Below are positions 24,224 to 33,079 of a stretch of DNA of 64,000 nt, one piece after another. The translations under genes and the position numbers were made by a program. The stretch's first letter is position 1. Every line of letters begins with the position of its first letter. Location of the stretch: contig SPDP01000009.1 in NCBI GenBank assembly GCA_009360345.1, positions 34,911 to 98,910 of the forward strand. Reading direction: 5' to 3'. Source of the DNA: Alcaligenaceae bacterium SAGV5 (lineage in GTDB: Bacteria > Pseudomonadota > Gammaproteobacteria > Burkholderiales > Burkholderiaceae_B). The notes under the pieces are model-generated. The model made no database searches. It was not told where the DNA came from and saw nothing but the letters and a program-made list of their open reading frames with translations.

Positions 24224-24730
24224 TCAGTGCTTGGTGCCCGGCGGCAGGATCAGGCCAGCGTCGTTGCCGGCCTGGGCCACTTGCTGCTCGGCGGCAGCCT
24301 GGGCCACGCGCTGCTCGTAGATGGCCTGGAAGTTGACTTCGGCCAGGTGCAGCGGCGCCATCGACGCGCGGGTGATGGCGTCGGCGATGTTGCTGCGCAG
24401 GTAGGGGTAGATGATGCCGGGGCAGGCGATGCCCAGGATCGGATCGAGCTGTTCCAGCGGGATGTTGGCCAGTTCGAAGATGCCGGCCTGCTTGCCTTCG
24501 ACCAGGTACAGGACCTTGTCGCCGACCTTGGTGGTCACGGTGGCGGTCACGGTCACTTCGAAGACGGTCTCGGCCAGCGCCTGGGCGCCGACATCGATCG
24601 CGACCTCGACCCCGGGTTGCTCGGTTTCCAGGAAAATCTGGGGCGCGTTGGGCAACTCCAGCGACAGGTCTTTCAGGTAGACGCGCTGGATGTTGAACAC
24701 GGGGGCTTGCTGCTCTTGATTGTCGGACAT
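24224..24730 (-). CDS. secB: Export chaperone SecB
   Basis: A 168-residue tetrameric chaperone that holds preproteins unfolded and hands them to SecA. Family landmarks include FNIQRVYLKDLSLELPNAP at the N-terminus, the beta-sheet segment VTVTATV, and GIIYPYLRSNIADAITRA. The start ATG at 24730 gives MSDNQEQQAPVF, the standard N-terminus. It lies between grxC and gpsA, the usual order in related genomes. Confidence 0.97.
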   Translation of the reverse strand: MSDNQEQQAPVFNIQRVYLKDLSLELPNAPQIFLETEQPGVEVAIDVGAQALAETVFEVTVTATVTTKVGDKVLYLVEGKQAGIFELANIPLEQLDPILGIACPGIIYPYLRSNIADAITRASMAPLHLAEVNFQAIYEQRVAQAAAEQQVAQAGNDAGLILPPGTKH

Positions 24731-24845
24731 GGGAGAAAGTCTGGAAACGGAAAGCCTGCTGGCTGAACCCGGCCCCCGGTACGCGCGGAGCCGAAACGTA
24801 TGCACCAAAAGAACATGCCGGGGACACGCCCCGGCCACAACGAAA

Positions 24846-25121
24846 TCAATGGTCCTGCGTCGCCTGGCCGGCCAGCAGGGGTTGCAGCCCGCCCGCGCGG
24901 TCGAGCGCGGCGAGTTCGTCGAAACCGCCCACGTGCGTGTCGCCGATGTAGATCTGCGGCACGGTGCGCCGGCCGGTGCGCTCGATCATCTCGGCCCGGC
25001 GCTCGGGTTCGGCGTCGATGCGCACCTTCTCGATCTCCTGCACGCCGCGCTGCTTGAGCAGCATCTCGGCGCGCATGCAAAAGGGGCAATACCCCGTCGA
25101 GTACATCAGGACTTTCTGCAT
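24846..25121 (-). CDS. grxC: Glutaredoxin 3
   Basis: A 91-residue dithiol glutaredoxin with the redox motif CPFC at residues 12-15 (YSTGYCPFC), the cis-proline TVPQIYIGDTHVGGFDE and the usual length. It reduces disulfides with glutathione in the cytoplasm. It starts 4 bases after the rhodanese stop and leads into secB after a 115-base gap. Confidence 0.95.
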   Translation of the reverse strand: MQKVLMYSTGYCPFCMRAEMLLKQRGVQEIEKVRIDAEPERRAEMIERTGRRTVPQIYIGDTHVGGFDELAALDRAGGLQPLLAGQATQDH

Positions 25122-25125
25122 GGCG

Positions 25126-25530
25126 CTATCCTTTCGCGATCGGCATTCCCGCCTGCACCCAGCCGGACAGTCCGCCCGACAGGCTGCTGACGTCGGCGAA
25201 ACCCTGGGCCTTGAACTGGGCCACGGCCTTGGCCGCGTCGCGGCCGTTGCTGCCCACCAGGATGAGCGGCTTGTTCTTGGGCAGGCCCGCCGCCTTCTGC
25301 GCCAGGTCGGCCAGCGGCACGCTGCGGGACTGGGCGATGTGCCCGGCCGAGAAGTCGGCCGCCGGGCGCATGTCGACGAACACCGCCTGGCGCTGGTTGA
25401 CCGCGGCCGTGGCCTCGGACGTGCTCATGGCCCCGCCGGCCCGGCCTCCACGCAGCGTTTGCCACACCAGCATACCGCCCGAGACGAGGGCCAATGCGAT
25501 CAGGAGAATGTTGTCGAGGATGAATTTCAC
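25126..25530 (-). CDS. Membrane-anchored rhodanese-like protein lacking the active-site Cys
   Basis: A 134-residue protein with one N-terminal membrane helix (about residues 5-24) and a rhodanese domain (AVFVDMRPAADFSAGHI, then GGLSGWVQAGMPI). In rhodanese enzymes the loop after the central strand starts with Cys (CxxGxR); here it is LVGSNGRDAA, so the nucleophile is Ser. It is therefore unlikely to be a sulfurtransferase and may be a binding or regulatory domain. It precedes grxC, as in other Burkholderiales. Confidence 0.85.
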   Translation of the reverse strand: MKFILDNILLIALALVSGGMLVWQTLRGGRAGGAMSTSEATAAVNQRQAVFVDMRPAADFSAGHIAQSRSVPLADLAQKAAGLPKNKPLILVGSNGRDAAKAVAQFKAQGFADVSSLSGGLSGWVQAGMPIAKG

Positions 25531-25693
25531 GAGCGGGCCCTGGAAACCTAATGAGAGGAACGCGCGCCCGGCCGGCCGGAAAGCCTGGCGTTACGCGCGC
25601 TTACGAATTCGCAAAACGGCGGAAAAACCACATAGTCCGCCGGATTTCGGCCGCCGCGGCGGCCCGATTCCGGGCCCGCAGCGAAGACAATGC

Positions 25694-25712
25694 CGCAGGA
25701 TTATAAAATGTC
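25694..25712 (+). promoter_or_regulatory. Possible -10 region of gpmA
   Basis: The 291-base gap between the rhodanese gene and gpmA is mostly GC-rich but contains TTATAAAATG at 25701-25710, close to a sigma-70 -10 box. No convincing -35 box is visible 17 bases upstream. It lies about 110 bases before the gpmA start. The call is based only on this AT-rich word. Confidence 0.35.
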
Positions 25713-25821
25713 GGGATGGACAGCCGCTTTTTCAACGGGCTGCCGTCCGTCCCCGCCGTTTTCGGGCGGGCAGCCGAATTGTATTCAACCTTTACGCGCA
25801 GCGCGCCTGCGCCCCTGGGAC

Positions 25822-26574
25822 ATGGTCAAACTCGTACTGATGCGTCACGGCGAAAGCCAATGGAACCTTGAAAACCGCTTCACCGGCTGGACCGACGTCG
25901 ACCTGACGGACAAGGGCCGGGAAGAGGCCCGCAAGGCAGGCGAACTGCTCAAGAAGGAAGGCTACGACTTCGATCTCGCCTACACCTCGGTCCTGCGCCG
26001 CGCGATCCGCACCCTGTGGATCGCCCTGGACGCCATGGACCACATGTACCTGCCGATCGAGCACAGCTGGCGCCTGAACGAGCGCCACTACGGCGCCCTG
26101 CAGGGACTGAACAAGGCCGAGACCGCCGCCCGGTTCGGCGAAGAGCAGGTGCTGGTCTGGCGCCGCGCCTACGCCATCCCGCCCAACCCCCTGGCGGCGG
26201 ACGACGAGCGCCACCCGCGCTTCGACCCCCGCTACGCCGGGCTGCCCGCCCACGAGCTGCCTGCCACCGAATGCCTGCAGGACACCGTGGCCCGGGTCGT
26301 GCCCTACTGGAACGAGACCATCGTCCCCTCGCTGAAGGCCGGCAAGCGGGTGCTGATCGCCGCCCACGGCAACAGCCTGCGCGCGCTCATCAAGCACCTG
26401 GACGGCATCTCCGACGACGACATCGTGGGCCTGAACATCCCCACCGCCCAGCCGCTGGTGTACGAACTGGACGACGATCTCAAGCCCATCCGCCACTACT
26501 ACCTGGGCAACGCGGACGAGATCGCCGCCGCCATGGCCGCCGTGGCCGCGCAAGGAAAGGCCAAGGCCAAGTGA
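25822..26574 (+). CDS. gpmA: 2,3-bisphosphoglycerate-dependent phosphoglycerate mutase
   Basis: A 250-residue glycolytic enzyme interconverting 3- and 2-phosphoglycerate. The phosphohistidine is in LVLMRHGESQWN, the second His in VLIAAHGNSLRAL, and NERHYGALQGLNK completes the site. The start ATG 25822 gives MVKLVLMRHGE, the normal N-terminus. Its stop overlaps the GTG start of the next gene, so the two are translationally coupled. Confidence 0.97.
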   Translation: MVKLVLMRHGESQWNLENRFTGWTDVDLTDKGREEARKAGELLKKEGYDFDLAYTSVLRRAIRTLWIALDAMDHMYLPIEHSWRLNERHYGALQGLNKAETAARFGEEQVLVWRRAYAIPPNPLAADDERHPRFDPRYAGLPAHELPATECLQDTVARVVPYWNETIVPSLKAGKRVLIAAHGNSLRALIKHLDGISDDDIVGLNIPTAQPLVYELDDDLKPIRHYYLGNADEIAAAMAAVAAQGKAKAK

Positions 26575-27929
26575 AGCGGCTCGCGGCGATACTGCTGATC
26601 GCACTGCCCGCGGCGTCGGGCTGGCCGCCTGCCGCGGCCGCCGCCGACGCGGGCAAGGCGCCCTCCGACCCCGCCGCCGTGGCCCGCGAGCGCGAGGCCC
26701 TGCGCAAGCGGCTGGAAGCGCTCAAGAAGGACATCGCCGAAGGCGAGGAAGAACACGCCGACGCGGCCGACGCCCTGAAGGAGTCGGAGCAGACCATCTC
26801 CAAGGTCAACCGCCGGCTGGTCGAACTGGGCAATGCCCAGCGGCGGGCGAATACCGAACTGGAGCGCCAGAAGCAGGCCATCGCCGAAAAAGAAAAGAAC
26901 CTGGCCCTGCGCCAGGCGCACCTGGCCGACCTGCTGCGCCGCCAATACGCGGTGGGCGGGCTCACGCCCTGGGGCGCGCTGCTGTCGGGCGACGACCCGC
27001 AGCGGCTGAATCGCAACCTCGCCTACCTGGGCTACATCGCCCAGGCCCGGGCCACTACCGTGACCGAGCTACAGGGCGAGTTGGACGAACTGGCCCAGTT
27101 GCGGGCCCAGGCCGACACCAAGCGCAGCGAGCTCGCACACCTGGCGTCCGAAGAAAACAGCCAGCGCCAGGAACTGCTCAAACAGTCGGACCAGCGCCGC
27201 AAGGTGCTGGCCGACATCTCGTCCAAGCTGAGCAGCCAGCGCCGCCAGGCAGCCAGCCTGGCGCGCGATGAACAGCGCCTGTCGCGCGTGATCGAGGACC
27301 TGACCCGGATGCTGGCCAGGCGGGCCGAAGAAGCCCGCCGCAAGGCCGAACTGGCGCGCAAGGCGGAACTCGCCCGCCGGACGGAAGAAGCGGCCAGGCG
27401 GGCCGCCGCGCAGCGCGCCGCCGAACAGGCCGCGCGCGAGGCGGGCAAGCCGCCTCCGCCACCGCCCCCCGAGCCGCCTCCGGAACGCGCGGTGGCGCGC
27501 AACGACACCCTGCCGGACGCTTCGCTGGCCGGCCAGTTCGAAAAACTGCGCGGCCGCCTGCGCCTGCCCGTGCGGGGCGACATCGTCGGCCGCTTCGGCG
27601 CCGCCCGCGGCGAGGGCGGCACCTGGAAGGGCGTTTTCATCCGCGCTAGCGAAGGCACCGAGGTGCGGGCCGTGGCCGCCGGCAAGGTGGTCTTCGCGGA
27701 CTGGTTGCGGGGCTTCGGCAACCTCCTGATCATCGACCACGGCAGCCAGTACCTGTCGATTTATGGCAACAACCAGTCGGTGCTTCGCCACGTCGGCGAC
27801 GACGTCAAGGGCGGCGACATCGTGGCCAACGTGGGCGCCACCGGAGGGCAGTCGGAATCGGGCCTATACTTTGAACTGCGGCATCAAGGCGCGCCGTTCG
27901 ACCCGCTGCGGTGGGCCTCGTTGCGCTGA
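26571..27929 (+). CDS. EnvC-like murein hydrolase activator (M23 domain)
   Basis: A 452-residue exported protein: signal peptide (about residues 1-25), a long coiled coil (about 35-300, Glu/Lys/Ala/Arg-rich), a Pro-rich linker, then a LytM/M23 domain (about 330-450). The M23 metal ligands are degenerate: the domain reads GRFGAARGEGGTWKGVFIRA and SGLYFELRHQG, lacking the usual HxxxD and HxH. It should therefore activate amidases rather than cut peptidoglycan, like EnvC. The GTG start overlaps the gpmA stop by 4 bases. Confidence 0.88.
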   Translation: MKRLAAILLIALPAASGWPPAAAAADAGKAPSDPAAVAREREALRKRLEALKKDIAEGEEEHADAADALKESEQTISKVNRRLVELGNAQRRANTELERQKQAIAEKEKNLALRQAHLADLLRRQYAVGGLTPWGALLSGDDPQRLNRNLAYLGYIAQARATTVTELQGELDELAQLRAQADTKRSELAHLASEENSQRQELLKQSDQRRKVLADISSKLSSQRRQAASLARDEQRLSRVIEDLTRMLARRAEEARRKAELARKAELARRTEEAARRAAAQRAAEQAAREAGKPPPPPPPEPPPERAVARNDTLPDASLAGQFEKLRGRLRLPVRGDIVGRFGAARGEGGTWKGVFIRASEGTEVRAVAAGKVVFADWLRGFGNLLIIDHGSQYLSIYGNNQSVLRHVGDDVKGGDIVANVGATGGQSESGLYFELRHQGAPFDPLRWASLR

Positions 27930-28063
27930 CCCCCCTACCCGGATATCCTGATCGCACGCGCGTTTGCGCGACTTCCCCAGCACATTCAACCTATCGACGA
28001 GAACCCGCGAGGCCCCTGGGATGTCAAATGTTGGACGTCCCGAACCGGGGCCCGGAGGAATAC

Positions 28064-29581
28064 ATGGGCAGCAAGAGTAAAGTTCGCAGTATCGGCCTGG
28101 TCAGCCTCGGCGTGGTCGCCGGCGTCCTGGTCAGCCTGGGCATCACCGCCGTGGCCCAGCGGGAAACCCGCGGCCCCTTGCCGCTCGAGGAACTCCGGCA
28201 GTTCTCGAATGTTTTCGCCACCATCAAGAACAACTACGTCGAGCCGGTCGAAGACAAGAAGCTGATCGACGGCGCCATCGCCGGCATGCTGTCCGATCTC
28301 GACCCCCATTCGGCCTACCTGGACGCCGACGCCTACCGCGAAATGCAGACCGCCACGCAAGGCGAGTTCGGCGGCCTGGGCATCGAGGTCGGGACCGAGG
28401 ACGGCTTCGTCAAGGTCATCTCGCCCATCGAGGACACCCCCGCCGCGCGCGCGGGCGTCAAGGCGGGCGACCTCATCGTCAAGATCGACGACAAATCCAC
28501 CAAGGGCCTGCTGCTGAACGACGCGGTCAAGCTGATGCGCGGCAAGCCCAAGACTTCGATCACCCTGACGCTGGTGCGCAAGAACGAGGCGCAGCCCATC
28601 GTCGTCAAGATCGAGCGCGACGTCATCAAGGTCCAGAGCGTGCGCAGCAAGATGCTGGACGGCAATACCGCCTACGTGCGGATCGCCCAGTTCCAGGAAC
28701 AGACCGGCGCCGACCTCGCCACGCACCTCGAACGCCTGGGCAGGAGCGGCGTACCCAAGGCGCTGGTGCTGGACCTGCGCAACGACCCGGGCGGCCTGCT
28801 GCACAGCGCGATCGCGGTCTCGGCCGCCTTCCTGCCGCAGAACACCCTGGTGGTTTCCACCGACGGCCGCACCGCCGACGCCAAGCGCAAGTACCTGACC
28901 AACCCGGCCGACTACCTGCGCAGCAGCGACGACTACATCAAGCGCCTGCCGGCCTGGACCAAGACCGTGCCGATGGTGGTGCTGGTCAACGCCGGCTCGG
29001 CCTCGGCCTCGGAAATCGTGGCCGGCGCGCTGCAGGACGAGAAGCGCGCCCGGGTACTGGGCGCCCAGACCTTCGGCAAGGGCTCGGTGCAGGTCATCCT
29101 GCCGATCTCGCGCGATTCGGCCATCAAGCTGACCACCTCGCGCTACTACACGCCCAACGGCCGGTCCATCCAGGCCAAGGGCATCGTGCCCGACTACCCG
29201 GTCACCGACACGCCCGAAGGCGATCTGTACGAACGGCCGCGCGAAGCCGACCTGGCCAAGCACCTGCTGAACGACAAGGATCCCAACGGCGAGATCAAGT
29301 CGGCCGCGCAGGATCCGGCCAAGGCCGCCGAGCGCAAGACCATCAAGCAGTTCGAATTCGGCGGCGCCGACGACTTCCAGCTCACGCAGGCGCTCAACCT
29401 GCTGGCCGGCAAGCCGGTGCAGCTGGCCAAGGCCGAGGACGTGGCCAAGGCCGCCGCCGAACTGGCCGAACGGAACAAGACGCCCTCCGAGAAGGCCAAG
29501 GGCGCCACGAAGGACGAGAAGCCCGCCACGCCCGCACCGGCGCCGTCCGAGCAGCAACCCGCTCCCGCACCGGCCAAGTGA
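28064..29581 (+). CDS. ctpA: C-terminal processing protease (S41 family)
   Basis: A 505-residue periplasmic serine protease. A single N-terminal signal/anchor (about residues 10-32) is followed by a PDZ domain (about 90-170, GGLGIEVGTEDGFVKV). The S41 catalytic domain holds the Ser in NAGSASASEIVAG and the Lys in FGKGSVQ. It trims the C-termini of envelope proteins and peptidoglycan enzymes. The Pro/Ala-rich tail is low complexity. The ribosome site GGAGG before ATG 28064 fixes the start. It follows the envC-like gene and overlaps the moeB start, a common order in this group. Confidence 0.95.
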   Translation: MGSKSKVRSIGLVSLGVVAGVLVSLGITAVAQRETRGPLPLEELRQFSNVFATIKNNYVEPVEDKKLIDGAIAGMLSDLDPHSAYLDADAYREMQTATQGEFGGLGIEVGTEDGFVKVISPIEDTPAARAGVKAGDLIVKIDDKSTKGLLLNDAVKLMRGKPKTSITLTLVRKNEAQPIVVKIERDVIKVQSVRSKMLDGNTAYVRIAQFQEQTGADLATHLERLGRSGVPKALVLDLRNDPGGLLHSAIAVSAAFLPQNTLVVSTDGRTADAKRKYLTNPADYLRSSDDYIKRLPAWTKTVPMVVLVNAGSASASEIVAGALQDEKRARVLGAQTFGKGSVQVILPISRDSAIKLTTSRYYTPNGRSIQAKGIVPDYPVTDTPEGDLYERPREADLAKHLLNDKDPNGEIKSAAQDPAKAAERKTIKQFEFGGADDFQLTQALNLLAGKPVQLAKAEDVAKAAAELAERNKTPSEKAKGATKDEKPATPAPAPSEQQPAPAPAK

Positions 29582-29684
29582 ACGACGAGCAGCTGCTACG
29601 CTATTCGCGGCATGTACTGCTGGACGAAATCGGCATCGAAGGGCAGCAGCGCCTCCTGGAGGCGCGTGCCCTGATCGTCGGGGG
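29578..29684 (+). CDS. moeB: MoeB/ThiF-type adenylyltransferase, N-terminal fragment
   Basis: A GTG overlapping the ctpA stop begins VNDEQLLRYSRHVLLDEIGI, then EGQQRLLEARALIVGG, the exact N-terminus of MoeB/HesA-type enzymes that adenylate ubiquitin-like sulfur carriers. The Rossmann motif should continue as GAGGLGS, but the sequence changes to something unrelated after IVGG (about 29680). From there the opposite strand reads as fliL, also truncated. The gene is cut at a joint, not naturally short. Confidence 0.8.
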
Positions 29685-29686
29685 TT
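29677..29686. other. Joint between truncated moeB and truncated fliL
   Basis: Both moeB (from the left) and fliL (from the right, opposite strand) end here within the G-rich word GTCGGGGG, which fits both genes. No adapter is present. A join made on a short shared word by the assembler is the simplest explanation; a real deletion or inversion is possible. Confidence 0.75.
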
Positions 29687-29864
29687 GGGACGGGTCGTTT
29701 TCCTGCTGCAATCCGGGATAGCTGTAGGTCTCGAAATTGGCCAGTTGCTTGTTGTGGACGAGCAGCAGCGCGGCCATGGCCGCGATCACGACCAGCAGTA
29801 CGAGTCCGCCCAGTACGAACAGCCAGGTGCGGGTGCGTTTCACAGGAACAATGGCCTCGGCCAT
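29683..29864 (-). CDS. fliL: Flagellar protein FliL, N-terminal fragment
   Basis: About 60 residues begin MAEAIVPVKRTRTWLF and contain one membrane helix (FVLGGLVLLVVIAAMAALLL), followed by a short periplasmic stretch ending DPSQPP. FliL is a bitopic inner-membrane protein around the stator and MS ring. Position directly downstream of fliK on the same strand supports the call. The periplasmic domain is missing because the sequence is joined to moeB here. Confidence 0.7.
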
Positions 29865-30013
29865 GAACAACATCTCCGGAGTCGATGGAAAAAGGCAGCG
29901 AACTGCCCCGAGGTTGGATTATCAGGAAACGGGTGGGTATCGATCGGTGGAAAAGCAGGGGAAATCCTGTGGTTGACTGCCTGGATGCGCGCCGGCGAAG
30001 GTTGCCGCCGGTC

Positions 30014-31165
30014 TCATGCGTACAGGTCGACCATGCCGTTGCCCACGGCGCGGGGCCGGACGGTGTCGCCGGCCGTGCCGGTGCCGGCGGCCGGCCCCGT
30101 GGCTTCGGCGGATGCCCCGCGGTCCCGCGGCGCCTCGCGTTCGGCGAATTGCCGCGCCGCCAGGAAGCCGCTCTGCTGCTCGCTGCCCACCGAGGCCTGT
30201 CCGAGGCTCAGGCCATGGGCGGCCAGCACGTCCTTGAGGCCGGACAGCGAGCTTTCCAGCATTTGGCGCGTCGATTCGTGGTTGCTGCCGAATACCACGC
30301 TGGCCGCTTCGCCGTCCAGGCGCAGGTGGATCGTGATCGGGCCCAGCGCCTCGGGGTCGACGCGCAACTGCGCGGTCTGCAAGTGGCCCGCGGCCATCCA
30401 GCGCAGGGCCGTGTCGATGCGGTCCTGCAGCGCGCCCGCATGCAGCGGAACCGGCGCCCCGGGGACCGTCGGCGCCTCGCCCCGGGCGGCGGGCGCTGTC
30501 GAATGATGGGATGGCGGGGCGCTGACCGGTACCGTGGCGGACGCCTGCAGCACCCCCGAGGGGTCGGCGGACGCGTCTCGCGCCGCCGGTTCCGCGGCCT
30601 CGGGTTGCGGTGCCGCCGGCACCTGGGCGCGGGACGCGGCGAAAATCCGCTCCCCGCGCCGGCCGGCCGCGTCCGGGGCCATGCCGGGGACGGGGATGGC
30701 GGAGTCGGGGCGCGCCGCCACGCCAGCGGCCGGATTCGTCGCGAGAGCGGGAGCATCCTGCTCCGCCAAGCCAGGAAATGGCGAGGCCGAAGCCGGTTTC
30801 TCCGTGGAGGCAAGCGCGGCGGCCGGCGCGAGCGCGCCGCTGGCATCCGGCGCGGCATCCGGCGCGAGGGCGCTGCCCGCCAGCGGCTGCGTGGCGGTGG
30901 GCGGTGCGAGGTAGCTCGCCCACTGCGACAGCCAGGGCAGGTCCGGTACGATCGCGGGAGCATCGGCGTCCTGGCCGCCGGAGGCTTCGGCGTCAGCCGC
31001 TTCGGCATCTTCCCGGGGGTCTGTCCGGGCTGGGTCCAGGGCCTGGGCCGCGGCCGCCAGCAGGCCCTCGAAAGATTGGTCCGCCGGTGTGCCGTCGCCC
31101 GGCACCGGCGAGGGCGGTGCGGGCGGAACCACGGCCTGGGCGAACGGGACAGGCAGCGCATTCAT
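30014..31165 (-). CDS. fliK: Flagellar hook-length control protein
   Basis: A 383-residue secreted ruler protein. The first 240 residues are Ala/Pro-rich and low complexity. The C-terminal switch domain (about 265-345) contains LRVDPEALGPITIHLRLDG and LSGLKDVLAAHGLSLGQA, the Flg_hook pattern. It stops hook growth by signalling to FlhB. The ATG overlaps the fliJ stop (ATGA), so translation is coupled. Confidence 0.9.
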   Translation of the reverse strand: MNALPVPFAQAVVPPAPPSPVPGDGTPADQSFEGLLAAAAQALDPARTDPREDAEAADAEASGGQDADAPAIVPDLPWLSQWASYLAPPTATQPLAGSALAPDAAPDASGALAPAAALASTEKPASASPFPGLAEQDAPALATNPAAGVAARPDSAIPVPGMAPDAAGRRGERIFAASRAQVPAAPQPEAAEPAARDASADPSGVLQASATVPVSAPPSHHSTAPAARGEAPTVPGAPVPLHAGALQDRIDTALRWMAAGHLQTAQLRVDPEALGPITIHLRLDGEAASVVFGSNHESTRQMLESSLSGLKDVLAAHGLSLGQASVGSEQQSGFLAARQFAEREAPRDRGASAEATGPAAGTGTAGDTVRPRAVGNGMVDLYA

Positions 31166-31617
31166 ATCGCGTATCCGGTCGAGGTGCCGAAGTGCCGGCG
31201 GCTGGCGAATTCATCGATCTGCTTCTGCTGGCGCCTGGCCTCGGTCGACTCCTGCCGGTGGGTCTCCCGCTGGGCGAGGATCTCCAGGGACTTGAGTTTG
31301 CGTTCCTCGTCGAAGAACAGCCCCCGGGTCGCGTCCAGGTGTCCGGCGCAGCGCTCGACCTCCTGCGCCTGCTGCGCGACCGCCTCGCTCAATTGCTGGA
31401 TGAAGCGCGCGTAGTTGCCGACCAGGGTGCCGTCCAGTCCGATGCCCGTCTGGTTGCGCATGCGTGATTCATAGTCCGACCGGTAGTTTTCGATCAACAC
31501 CAGACGTTCCCGGGCGCGCGAGTGCGCCGCGGCGGCCAGGGCGAACTCCTGGGCCGCCTTGTTCTTGCGGCCTTCGGCAAGTTCGATCAACGTGGCGAGC
31601 GTGGTGGTGGACGTCAT
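31162..31617 (-). CDS. fliJ: Flagellar export chaperone FliJ
   Basis: A 151-residue helical coiled-coil protein rich in Glu, Gln, Arg and Ala, starting MTSTTTLATLIELAEGRKNK. FliJ interacts with the FliI ATPase ring and FlhA in the flagellar type III export gate. Identity rests on length, coiled-coil character and position between fliI and fliK. Confidence 0.88.
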   Translation of the reverse strand: MTSTTTLATLIELAEGRKNKAAQEFALAAAAHSRARERLVLIENYRSDYESRMRNQTGIGLDGTLVGNYARFIQQLSEAVAQQAQEVERCAGHLDATRGLFFDEERKLKSLEILAQRETHRQESTEARRQQKQIDEFASRRHFGTSTGYAI

Positions 31618-31636
31618 GGCGGGCCTCTGGGGCGGG

Positions 31637-33079
31637 TCAGTTGCCGCCGCCGAAGTGTTCGGCGATGGCGGTCATCAAGGTCAGGCTGTCGGCATAGGGC
31701 GCGCGGGCCTGCATGTCCTGCTGCAGGAAATTGCCGATGCTCGCATGCGCGGCGATGGCCTGGTCGAGTTCCGGGTCCGTGCCCGGCACGTAGGCCCCGA
31801 CCTGGATTAGGTCGCGCGAGCGCTGATAGCGGGAAAACAGCTTCTTCAGGGTGCGGGCATGGCGCTGCTGCTCGGCGCCGACGATGTTGTGCATGGCTCG
31901 CGAGATCGATTGCTCGACGTCGATCGCCGGATAGTGGCCGGTGTCGGCCAGCGCCCGGTTGAGCACGATGTGGCCGTCCAGGATGGCGCGGGCCGAATCG
32001 GCGATCGGGTCCTGCTGGTCGTCGCCTTCGGTCAGCACCGTGTAGAAGGCGGTGATCGACCCGGCGCCGTGCGTGCCGTTGCCGGCGCGCTCGACCAGCG
32101 CGGGCAGCTTGGCGAAGACGGACGGCGGATAGCCCTTGGTGGCCGGCGGTTCGCCGATGGCCAGCGCGATTTCCCGCTGGGCCATCGCGTAGCGCGTGAG
32201 CGAGTCCATGATCAGCAGCACGTTCTTGCCCTGGTCGCGGAAATGCTCGGCCAGCGCCGTGGCGTAGGCGGCCCCCTGCAAACGCATCAGCGGCGCGGCA
32301 TCGGCGGGCGCGGCGACCACGACCGACCGCGCCAGTCCTTCCGGCCCGAGAATGTGGTCGATGAATTCCTTGACCTCGCGGCCGCGTTCGCCGATCAGGC
32401 CCACCACGGTCACGTCGGCCTCGGTGTAGCGCGCCATCATGCCCAGCAGCACGCTCTTGCCGACGCCCGAGCCCGCGAACAGGCCCATGCGTTGTCCGCG
32501 TCCCACCGTCAGCATGGCATTGATGGCGCGGACCCCGACATCCAGGGGGCGTTCGATGGGCTGGCGCTCGATGGGGTTGACCGGCCGCGCGGCCAGCGGG
32601 GCGCGCTGCGCGGACGTGATCGGGCCCAGGCGGTCGAGCGGGCGCCCGGCGCCGTCCACCACGCGTCCCAGCAGCGCGTCGCCCACGGGCAGGTGTTTGG
32701 TGACTTCCTCCGCCGCCAGGTCCTGCCCGGCCGCTTCGTCGCCTGGCGGATAGGCGGGGGCGGGACGCTGCGGTTCCAGCGGCATGACCAGTGAGCCCGC
32801 CGTCAGGCCGTGCACCTCGCTGGAGGGCATCAGGAACAGGCGTTCGCCGTTGAAGCCGACCACTTCCGCCTCGGCGGCGCGGTCATGTGCCTGGATGATC
32901 CGGCAAGTGCTGCCCACGGGCAGCTTCAGGCCCACGGCCTCCATGACCAGGCCGGCCACGCGGGTCAGGCGGCCCGCCGCCGCCACGGGCGCCGCCGTCC
33001 GCACCCGGGCGGTGCAGCCCTCGACGAAGCGGGCCAGGCTGGCGGTGGCGTCATGCACGGTCGTCGCTCCAGGGGCCAT
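31637..33079 (-). CDS. fliI: Flagellar export ATPase
   Basis: A 480-residue F1-beta-like ATPase that powers flagellar protein export. The Walker A is GLFAGSGVGKSVLLG, the Walker B lies in VLLIMDSLTRYAMAQ, and the conserved PPATKGYPPSVFAKLP follows. The ATG at 33079 overlaps fliH by 29 bases; a GTG about 21 bases downstream (VHDATASLARF) is an alternative start with less overlap. Confidence 0.96.
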   Translation of the reverse strand: MAPGATTVHDATASLARFVEGCTARVRTAAPVAAAGRLTRVAGLVMEAVGLKLPVGSTCRIIQAHDRAAEAEVVGFNGERLFLMPSSEVHGLTAGSLVMPLEPQRPAPAYPPGDEAAGQDLAAEEVTKHLPVGDALLGRVVDGAGRPLDRLGPITSAQRAPLAARPVNPIERQPIERPLDVGVRAINAMLTVGRGQRMGLFAGSGVGKSVLLGMMARYTEADVTVVGLIGERGREVKEFIDHILGPEGLARSVVVAAPADAAPLMRLQGAAYATALAEHFRDQGKNVLLIMDSLTRYAMAQREIALAIGEPPATKGYPPSVFAKLPALVERAGNGTHGAGSITAFYTVLTEGDDQQDPIADSARAILDGHIVLNRALADTGHYPAIDVEQSISRAMHNIVGAEQQRHARTLKKLFSRYQRSRDLIQVGAYVPGTDPELDQAIAAHASIGNFLQQDMQARAPYADSLTLMTAIAEHFGGGN

